Shown: positions 14,508 through 19,461 of the stretch, piece by piece
Position numbering within the stretch: the stretch's first letter is position 1
How the letters are laid out: every line of letters starts with the position of its first letter
Assembly (NCBI GenBank): GCA_900754695.1
Contig: CAAEDU010000032.1
Coordinates: 1-19,461, forward strand
Length of the DNA: 19,461 nt
Reading direction: 5' to 3'
From: Clostridia bacterium
Lineage (GTDB): Bacteria; Bacillota; Clostridia; Christensenellales; CAG-917
Notes under the pieces: generated by a model
Databases searched by the model: none
What the model was told of the DNA's origin: nothing
The model's input: only the letters and a program-made list of their open reading frames with translations
Program-made: the position numbers and the translations under genes

Positions 14508-15491
14508 TCATGCATTGGACACAAAATTGTATGTCTTTTGCAAGGGCGAATTTTGCCGTACCGTGAAGCCGTCGGGCAAGAGTATACTGCGGCGGTCGGA
14601 GCGCGGCATATAACCGTTGAAGTAAAAACTCACCTTTTTCAGCTCGAATTCCTTGTCGATGATGTACACCTCATAGACATCTATTATATGAGGCTGATGT
14701 ATGTCCGAAACGGAATAGCGGCGCATCGAACCGTACGGCATGCTTGTATTGCACTTTCTCGCCACAACGACTTCACCGTCAATGCCGACAAGCCCCGGGA
14801 TGATCTCCAACGCTGCCCCCGCATACAAAAACGCATCCTTCGAGGGCAAAAACCCCATAGGATCCTCCGCGCAGAATCCTCTCCCCGTGCGATCGGCGGC
14901 AGAGCAAGGCTCATCATCGAGTTTCGATATCATATACCGGATGAAATCGCAGTACGGCATACTCAGTTCGAGGGCTTCGGAGTTGAGTCCCTGCATAAAA
15001 TAATAGACGCTGCGCGTCGTTTTCCCCATATAGGCATAAACCGTGCCGAGCAAAATGCTCAACTCGCCGTAATGATTCAGCCACCCTATCCATTTTTCAT
15101 CCGCCGCAAAGGGATAAGCGGGTTTTTTCTTGCTAAGTTCATTGATCCCGTGACAACAATACAGTTCCGCTTTCGCAAGATCCTTCTCAAAGCCGAATGA
15201 GCCGAAAATATAGGCGAAAATCGCCCGCTCATACTCCAAGTAAGTCATCTCTTCTTCATCTTTACGCGGCACGGGAAGCCTTCCCGCCGCCAGCGTAAAC
15301 CACGGATTGCGTTCCATCATTATCGCAAATATTTCCTCATCCATCTCCATCCCGCACGGACTTACATACTTTTTCATAACCGCTCCCCCCGAACTTTTTT
15401 CTTTGTCCATCTCATATTTCTTTCGCAAAAAATTTGTGAACTGCTCAACCTCTTCCGTCAAATCGTAATCTTCCTGCCGTGATTCTTTCAT
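14508..15491 (-). CDS. Uncharacterised 327-aa protein, last gene of the accessory operon
   Basis: Not recognised. The first ~38 residues are charged. A short conserved-looking stretch (about 39-85) follows, including a CGMEMDEEIF segment. Then comes a helical region (~85-190) with alternating aromatic and small residues that looks like TPR- or Sel1-type repeats, and a strand-rich C-terminal part (~225-310). There is no signal peptide or membrane helix, so it is probably cytosolic. The ATG at 15491 has GGAGG about 6 bases upstream; Met39 also has a purine-rich GGGGGAG before it and is an alternative start. It is separated by 161 bases from the gene upstream on the same strand, so it may be co-transcribed or have its own promoter. 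Confidence 0.7.
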   Translation of the reverse strand: MKESRQEDYDLTEEVEQFTNFLRKKYEMDKEKSSGGAVMKKYVSPCGMEMDEEIFAIMMERNPWFTLAAGRLPVPRKDEEEMTYLEYERAIFAYIFGSFGFEKDLAKAELYCCHGINELSKKKPAYPFAADEKWIGWLNHYGELSILLGTVYAYMGKTTRSVYYFMQGLNSEALELSMPYCDFIRYMISKLDDEPCSAADRTGRGFCAEDPMGFLPSKDAFLYAGAALEIIPGLVGIDGEVVVARKCNTSMPYGSMRRYSVSDIHQPHIIDVYEVYIIDKEFELKKVSFYFNGYMPRSDRRSILLPDGFTVRQNSPLQKTYNFVSNA

Positions 15492-15652
15492 TTTTTCCTC
15501 CCGTTTTTTTCGTGCACCTTAAAACGTCGCATTTTCCATGCAACAAAAAATCATCCGACCGCCGTCACATCCCCTAACGCTGCATGATTTAAGATATCTC
15601 AAGGATTTCGAGGTCGTATTTTATCTAAAATCCGTCATGCTTAGAATGAAAT
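15492..15652. other. 161-base gap between two minus-strand genes
   Basis: A+T-rich. It contains a small symmetric element ATTTTA-TC-TAAAAT near 15617-15630. I see no convincing promoter, terminator or coding frame with an RBS. Confidence 0.4.
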
Positions 15653-16453
15653 TCACATCACCTTTATCGTCACGGAACTCTCATTCTCCTCTATGGCAAG
15701 TTTTTTGGCACAGCGTGTGCACGTGGCCGTAAATTCCGTCCCCGCCGAGATCTTCCCTATCTTGCTCCCACAACCGGGACAATTTATGTAATAAAATGTC
15801 TGCCACTTCGGACCCGGCTTCGGAGCGGGCGCCGGAGCGGGCGTCGGAGCAGGCTTCGGAGCGGGCGTCGGAGTGGGCGTCGGAGTGGGCGTCGGAGCGG
15901 GCGTCGGAGCGGGATTCGGTAGGTCGGGTGTCGAAACGATCTTCAGATAGCCCTGCTCAAAGCATTGCGGCGACTGAAAGACTTTGACGCCTTCTTCACC
16001 TTCGAACCGTACACATGCGCGCCCGTCGATGATGCTCTTCAAAATGCCGATCCCGTATTTTTCATGCCTGACTATACTCTCAATGGGCGGCTCCTTCGGC
16101 TTCGGAGGCTCCTGGATGACGGGTGATCCGACTATCCTGTCACACCATGCACATATTTTATCTTCATAAATGTCTGCGTTCTGCAACCACCACTGACTGC
16201 ACATATAGTATCGTCCGGCAAGATACCAAGTGATCCAATATCGTGCAATACCCGACGCATCGTAAACATCTTCCAAGTCGTCGACAAGCAGCGGGTATGC
16301 GATGTCGAACTTCCTTTTGCTGTAATCTTTATCATGCAACAGCTTGATAATGTCCGGCGTCAAATAGCCTTTGTTATACAACCACGAAAAAAGTCTTTTC
16401 ACCCAATCCTGGGTTTTCTCTCCGCTTCGCTTTGTCGGATAGATCCTGTCCAT
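15653..16453 (-). CDS. Multidomain protein: N-terminal YS/CSQW module, Tudor-like domain, Pro-rich linker, zinc ribbon
   Basis: A 266-residue modular protein of unknown function. N-terminal module (~10-108): LL (38-39), DYSKRKFD (43-50), YPLL (53-56), RYW (71-73) and CSQWW (85-89), a spacing I recall from the ends of various Bacillota proteins but cannot name. Residues ~125-172 (VRHEKYGIGILKSI, then VRFEGEEGVKVF) resemble the small Tudor-like domain at the C-terminus of UvrD/PcrA helicases, which binds proteins or nucleic acid. Residues 179-215 are a Pro-Ala-Thr linker encoded by eight tandem 12-bp repeats. The C-terminus has a zinc ribbon, C225-x2-C228 and C245-x2-C248. RBS GGAGGAG lies 7 bases before the ATG and overlaps the end of the upstream gene, a sign of co-transcription. 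Confidence 0.75.
   Translation of the reverse strand: MDRIYPTKRSGEKTQDWVKRLFSWLYNKGYLTPDIIKLLHDKDYSKRKFDIAYPLLVDDLEDVYDASGIARYWITWYLAGRYYMCSQWWLQNADIYEDKICAWCDRIVGSPVIQEPPKPKEPPIESIVRHEKYGIGILKSIIDGRACVRFEGEEGVKVFQSPQCFEQGYLKIVSTPDLPNPAPTPAPTPTPTPTPTPAPKPAPTPAPAPAPKPGPKWQTFYYINCPGCGSKIGKISAGTEFTATCTRCAKKLAIEENESSVTIKVM
15820..15915. repeat. Eight tandem 12-bp repeats inside the zinc-ribbon gene
   Basis: Plus-strand unit TCGGAGCGGGCG, repeated eight times with single-base changes and no gaps. On the coding strand each unit encodes four residues of the Pro-x-Pro-x linker. The 12-bp unit keeps the frame, so copy-number change would only lengthen or shorten the linker. Confidence 0.9.
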
Positions 16454-16468
16454 ATTAGATCTCCTCCA

Positions 16469-17704
16469 TTAAAGCTCAGAAATGTCGACATAATTTCCCT
16501 TTCGCCGTTCAAGAAATTCGTGACATTTGTCTAAAGCCTGTCCTATTTCAGCCAGGCCCCAATCATCATACATATAGTAACCGTCCACAATCGGGAAAGC
16601 ACTATATTTTGCTTTCCATGCAAACGGCTCCAATGTCAACAATGGACCATTTATCCCAAACATCAAATTCGACTGCTGTTCATCCGTAAGGCTGTTAATT
16701 ATATCCGCTCCGCGATCCATGTCCTTGCTCAAAATACGCACAACAGAACATATGAGCTCTTTACACTCATTTATAAATTTTGTCTCCGCGCCGTTTATGT
16801 TCAGGCCGTATGTAACATCGATCGCATTGTCGCCCGAACCAATGTGCGGAGTCCTATATTTGGGCAACGCCATCGCGCGTTTCGCGAATTCCACATATGC
16901 ATCGCCATAAATATCATACAAGTAGTCATGTGCATGATCCAATAATGGTTGATATTCCGCCAGCCGTTTGCAATTATCACTTACCGCATTTCTATCGTTC
17001 GGGCACGCAAAATAGTTCATGGGATGAACAAACCTCATAAAGTGAGCGATTATCATCCTCTTTGCATCCGCATCCGCATCTAGATACCTTTCGTAATGAT
17101 CTTCGCCGTCCCCTGCTTTCATTAAATAGTCCTCACGTTCGCCTCTCGGAAAGTATCTGTTCATGATTTTCGTCAGGTTGACAACTTCGGCTCCCGTATC
17201 ATAATCCTTTCCCACGGGGATTATGTGCGCCACCTTGAACCCCGCTTTATGGATCCCCGGATCGTTTCCTTGTTTAAAAGACATCATCTCCTTTTCGGGA
17301 GTTGTGATCGGCCCGAATCGCAAGGGAAATGTCCTGTCGTCCATCATTTCCTTGAATTCCTCTAAACTCGGCACATACCCGTCCATGCTCATCTTCAAAA
17401 AATAAGCCGCGAAATAATTATCGGTATAGAAAAATTTGTAATGTGGCGTCGATGTCAAAAAGCCGCGTCGCAATGTTCCGTACTCTTCCCGAGGGGCAGA
17501 ATAATATGCTCTTATTGCAAATGTAGGCATTTCACTATCGGCATAATCCATCAAAAGCTTATGCCATTTCAACATTATTTCTCTGTCGGGCAAATATGGC
17601 AAAACTACTCGATCCCAAAGCTCTTCGACGGATGAGACACGCCCGTCTTGCAAGGTTCTAACTTTAGGGGTGCTGATCTTGGCTAATTTTTCTTTTAGTG
17701 TCAT
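16469..17704 (-). CDS. Uncharacterised 411-aa protein with an HNH-like His/Asn pattern
   Basis: No family is recognised with certainty. The central part (~153-275) has an ordered set of residues: KVAH160-IIPV, FPRGERED (185-192), AH221-F-MRF-VH227-PMN230-YF, then EYQPLL (250-255) and YGDAY (266-270). The His-strand followed by a later H-x-x-N recalls beta-beta-alpha metal (HNH) nucleases, an inference from spacing only. The C-terminal ~130 residues are separate and end in a YYMYDDWG stretch (377-384). There is no signal peptide or membrane helix. The start codon overlaps the stop of an upstream 71-codon frame in TAATG. A GGA-rich site lies ~10 bases before the ATG. The downstream zinc-ribbon gene starts 15 bases after its stop. 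A+T-rich relative to the left half of the window. Confidence 0.7.
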   Translation of the reverse strand: MTLKEKLAKISTPKVRTLQDGRVSSVEELWDRVVLPYLPDREIMLKWHKLLMDYADSEMPTFAIRAYYSAPREEYGTLRRGFLTSTPHYKFFYTDNYFAAYFLKMSMDGYVPSLEEFKEMMDDRTFPLRFGPITTPEKEMMSFKQGNDPGIHKAGFKVAHIIPVGKDYDTGAEVVNLTKIMNRYFPRGEREDYLMKAGDGEDHYERYLDADADAKRMIIAHFMRFVHPMNYFACPNDRNAVSDNCKRLAEYQPLLDHAHDYLYDIYGDAYVEFAKRAMALPKYRTPHIGSGDNAIDVTYGLNINGAETKFINECKELICSVVRILSKDMDRGADIINSLTDEQQSNLMFGINGPLLTLEPFAWKAKYSAFPIVDGYYMYDDWGLAEIGQALDKCHEFLERRKGNYVDISEL

Positions 17705-17919
17705 TATGATGCTTTCCTTATTAGTTTTTTGTCGTATTTTTGCGCAGGATCCGGCGGTGGAGCGGCGTCCTTGTTTGATGTGCCGTTTTGATCTGTCACG
17801 CGGGATGTCCGCTTTGACGGCGATCGCGCTGTTTGCCGTTGCCTTTGGTGACTTTCACAAGGTTTGACCTGTCGTTCCGATGAGGGCTGCATAAATTGCT
17901 CGGCGCCCTCGAAGATCAC
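17704..17919 (-). CDS. Possible small gene (71 codons) bridging the vWA and HNH-like genes
   Basis: An open frame fills the whole gap between its neighbours. It would start at a GTG one base after the vWA stop, with GAGGAG (inside the end of the vWA gene) 4 bases upstream, and it ends in TAATG shared with the next gene's start. The product is hydrophilic, rich in Gln, Arg, Ser and Lys, with a PPPDP stretch near the end and no recognisable fold; it looks disordered. The tight spacing favours a real coupled gene, while the composition and weak start argue for a chance frame. An internal ATG at codon 10 is another start. Confidence 0.3.
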   Translation of the reverse strand: MIFEGAEQFMQPSSERQVKPCESHQRQRQTARSPSKRTSRVTDQNGTSNKDAAPPPDPAQKYDKKLIRKAS

Positions 17920-17920
17920 G

Positions 17921-18559
17921 TCACTCCTCGTCCGTTTCGAGAGCGGACTTCCAGTCGGCGCTGAGAGAAACCCCCGTGCGCTTGCCGGACATCACGCTGT
18001 CAAGCGCCATACTGTACATTTTTCTCACGCCGCTGTGACTGGGGGTGAAATCCGCCGCATATTTTGCCGAGATGCCGAGATTCCGCGCTTCGGATACGGC
18101 GTCCATGTTTGCTCCGAGGAAAACGAACTGCCAGGAATACTTCTGCTGCTGATGCTCGACCATCTCGCGCACTTGCTTCGCGGTGTATTCGCGGCTGGCG
18201 TTTTCCATCCCGTCCGTCGTGATCACGAATACGACATGCTCCGGTTTTTCCTCCTCGGGCGCGGCGGCAAGACGCGCGCCTACGGAGTCTATCGTCCTGC
18301 CGACGGCGTCGAGGAGCGCGGTGCTGCCGCGCGCGAAATATTCCTTGTCGGTCAGCGGAGCCACATCTTTCAGCACGACGTGATCGTGCAGCACCTCGTA
18401 CTCGTGGTCGAACAGCACGGTGGTGACGTACGCGTCGCCCTCGATCTTCTTCTGCTTTTCGATAAGCTCGTTGAATCCGCCTATCGTGTCGGCGGCAAGA
18501 CCGCTCATTGAGCCGCTGCGGTCAAGCACAAATACCATTTCCGTCAGATTTTCTCTCAT
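17921..18559 (-). CDS. von Willebrand factor A (vWA) domain protein
   Basis: A 212-residue cytosolic single-domain vWA protein. The metal-ion-dependent adhesion site is complete: D13-R-S15-G-S17, T80 in RGST, and D116 in TTDGMEN. It matches the common Clostridia form whose N-terminus reads ENLTEMVFVLDRSGSM. Such proteins usually act as Mg2+-dependent scaffolds binding a partner protein, often an ATPase or effector encoded nearby; no ATPase is visible here. The ATG at 18559 is chosen because GGAG lies 7 bases upstream and the family begins there. An in-frame ATG at 18610 would add 17 basic residues, sits in a small hairpin and lacks an RBS. It lies 70 bases after the winged-helix gene. Confidence 0.9.
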   Translation of the reverse strand: MRENLTEMVFVLDRSGSMSGLAADTIGGFNELIEKQKKIEGDAYVTTVLFDHEYEVLHDHVVLKDVAPLTDKEYFARGSTALLDAVGRTIDSVGARLAAAPEEEKPEHVVFVITTDGMENASREYTAKQVREMVEHQQQKYSWQFVFLGANMDAVSEARNLGISAKYAADFTPSHSGVRKMYSMALDSVMSGKRTGVSLSADWKSALETDEE

Positions 18560-18629
18560 AAAGCATCTCCCTTTAATTTTTATTCTGCGCCTTGCATGCC
18601 AGACCGGCATACGGGCGCGGTTTTGATTT

Positions 18630-18974
18630 TCATCGGTATATATGGGTGAGCACCGGCAGAAGGCGCTCAGCCATATCCTCGCGTTTTTCCTGCGGCAGTT
18701 CGGGCAGGCTTTCTCCCCTCACCGCGCCCAGAATGAAAGAGATCTCATCCCTGTCGAATTTTTTGCCTTTGAGATAACATCCTGCGCGCGTCTTTACGAT
18801 GGGATAGCCCATGCCGATGAGGGCGTTGATGTTGCGCCCCACCGTCTTTCTGTCGCAGGGCATGGCGGACGCGATGACGGAAGTCAGCTCCGTCTGCGTC
18901 ATTGGATGTCTCTCATCCGTCTCCGTTTCGAGTATCTTCAGCACATAAAGTATCAATGGTTTTTTCCCGTTCAT
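18630..18974 (-). CDS. Short winged-helix regulator resembling WYL-protein N-termini
   Basis: A 114-residue protein. Residues 1-~68 are a winged helix of the type found at the start of WYL-domain regulators: KPLILYVLKILE, then PMTQTELTSVI, then the recognition helix CDRKTVGRNINALIG and a wing ending in GCYL. A short helical part follows (~72-113), where WYL proteins normally continue into the ligand-sensing WYL domain; this one stops instead at about a third of usual length. No WYL remnant is present in the 70 bases before the vWA gene. The RBS AGGAGG and an extended -10 TATAAT lie directly upstream. As first gene of the unit it probably regulates the operon; binding target and signal are unknown. 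Confidence 0.8.
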   Translation of the reverse strand: MNGKKPLILYVLKILETETDERHPMTQTELTSVIASAMPCDRKTVGRNINALIGMGYPIVKTRAGCYLKGKKFDRDEISFILGAVRGESLPELPQEKREDMAERLLPVLTHIYR

Positions 18975-18991
18975 TTGACCCTCCTACTCTA

Positions 18992-19000
18992 ATTATAACA
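18992..19000 (-). promoter_or_regulatory. Extended -10 promoter of the winged-helix/vWA operon
   Basis: On the minus strand, TGTTATAAT: a perfect TATAAT (18997-18992) preceded by TG plus one base. No good -35 box is seen at 16-18 bases. The start codon of the winged-helix gene is 17 bases downstream of the -10, so the leader is very short. Confidence 0.55.
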
Positions 19001-19204
19001 GAGCGATGTCCAAAAAATCGCCCACTGCTTTTTTTTTGCGGATATACGCTCCTGATAAAGCGGCGATATCCTCGCTCCTTATGCGATTTGAATTATATTA
19101 ATTTTCGCGGTTTTGTTTTTTTTGATGTCGCTCGCCTCTTTGTTCCATCGCGCGCTCTGCCGGCTCCGCACAAAACGGCACGCAAAAGCGGCAATTTCCA
19201 TTGT

Positions 19205-19363
19205 GCAGTTCCGCGCCAGCCGATTTTTGGCTGAGCAATTTCGGGGTCCCCGAGTGAAAATCTATGATTTTCAGTTGGGGCAAAAGTCGCTGCAGCTAAT
19301 ACCCCACCGTATTAGCAAGGCGAATGACGCGGTTCCGGCGGAAATTGGCGGGCGCGGAACTGC
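19205..19363. repeat. Nested inverted-repeat element (structured RNA or mobile DNA)
   Basis: An outer 13-bp perfect inverted repeat, GCAGTTCCGCGCC (19205-19217) with GGCGCGGAACTGC (19351-19363), encloses a second one, CAATTTC (19236-19242) with GAAATTG (19341-19347). Inside and between are hairpins AGCC/GGCT (19218-19232), CGGG/CCCG (19242-19252), GAAAATC-TAT-GATTTTC (19256-19272) and GCTAATAC/GTATTAGC (19295-19316). A second CAATTTCC copy at 19192-19199 could compete for the same partner. All helices fit one non-crossing fold of about 159 bases. Function unknown. Confidence 0.6.
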
Positions 19364-19461
19364 TCGCACCTCAGAGTAAGAGATTTTCGGATGATTTTGC
19401 TCTGGCGGAACGCAGGCAATAGTATACATATTGTCAAGTTTCGGCTGTGCAAAAGCGCCGA

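Larger units (their letters stand above)
18975..19461. other. 490-base noncoding region with a nested inverted-repeat element
   Basis: No coding frame here has an RBS or family likeness. It contains the promoter of the winged-helix gene, two similar direct motifs (19038-19052 and 19063-19078, both with GATAT and CGCTCC), T-rich runs, and the structured element at 19205-19363. The window ends inside or just beyond it, so further parts may lie to the right. Confidence 0.6.

Noticed and set aside
15820..15915. CRISPR-like or regulatory repeat array
   Set aside because: The units are 12 bp, contiguous, without spacers, and lie in frame inside a coding region where they encode a Pro-rich linker.
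19113..19379. 88-codon open frame in the right-end noncoding region
   Set aside because: It has no RBS, runs straight through the nested inverted repeats, and its translation resembles no family; the structure explains the sequence better than coding does.
19205..19461. Retron msr-msd or group II intron fragment
   Set aside because: The closing inverted repeat is retron-like in length, but no reverse transcriptase start is visible in the remaining 98 bases. No intron domain V-like hairpin is seen. The element is left unassigned.
1..19461. tRNA, rRNA, insertion sequence or prophage genes
   Set aside because: I looked for cloverleaf patterns, transposase or integrase motifs and terminal repeats and found none that stand up.

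Overview
The window looks like a chromosomal segment from an anaerobic Bacillota bacterium, most likely a GC-rich Clostridia member from a gut-type habitat. The basis is a ThiT-type thiamine transporter behind a TPP riboswitch, KtrB/KtrA-type potassium uptake, strong AGGAGG-like ribosome binding sites, and Cys-type sulfatases beside an oxygen-sensitive radical-SAM maturase. No rRNA or tRNA is present, so I do not place it to genus.

Layout. Positions 1-97 hold a rod-like hairpin, then an MscS-family channel on the minus strand. A divergent promoter region leads into a plus-strand run: two paralogous membrane-anchored sulfatases, the anaerobic sulfatase maturase (start overlapping the second sulfatase's stop), a P1-family self-cleaving peptidase and thiamine pyrophosphokinase. 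Convergent to it is a long ThiT-type transporter under a TPP riboswitch and attenuator. Next come MscL and the potassium uptake pair ktrB-ktrA, ended by a classical terminator. This half is GC-rich and largely metabolic or envelope related.

From about 13.1 kb the character changes to visibly more A+T-rich accessory DNA. A lone PD-(D/E)XK nuclease-like gene faces a probable minus-strand operon that reads, in order, short winged-helix regulator, vWA-domain protein, possibly a 71-aa frame, a 411-aa protein with an HNH-like His/Asn pattern, a 266-aa protein with a Tudor-like domain, Pro-rich linker and zinc ribbon, and a 327-aa unknown. The last 490 bases are noncoding but hold a strikingly ordered set of nested inverted repeats.

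How the genes work together. The sulfatases and maturase form a self-contained sulfate-ester hydrolysis unit: the maturase converts the active-site Cys to formylglycine in the cytosol, and the sulfatase domains are predicted to end up outside, carried on five membrane helices as in lipoteichoic acid synthase. ThiT and thiamine pyrophosphokinase import thiamine and convert it to TPP, which feeds back on the riboswitch. MscS, MscL and KtrAB are all turgor-control parts. The best candidates for something undescribed are the five-helix Cys-type sulfatases with a substituted active-site His, the vWA/HNH-like/zinc-ribbon operon, and the structured DNA or RNA at the right end.
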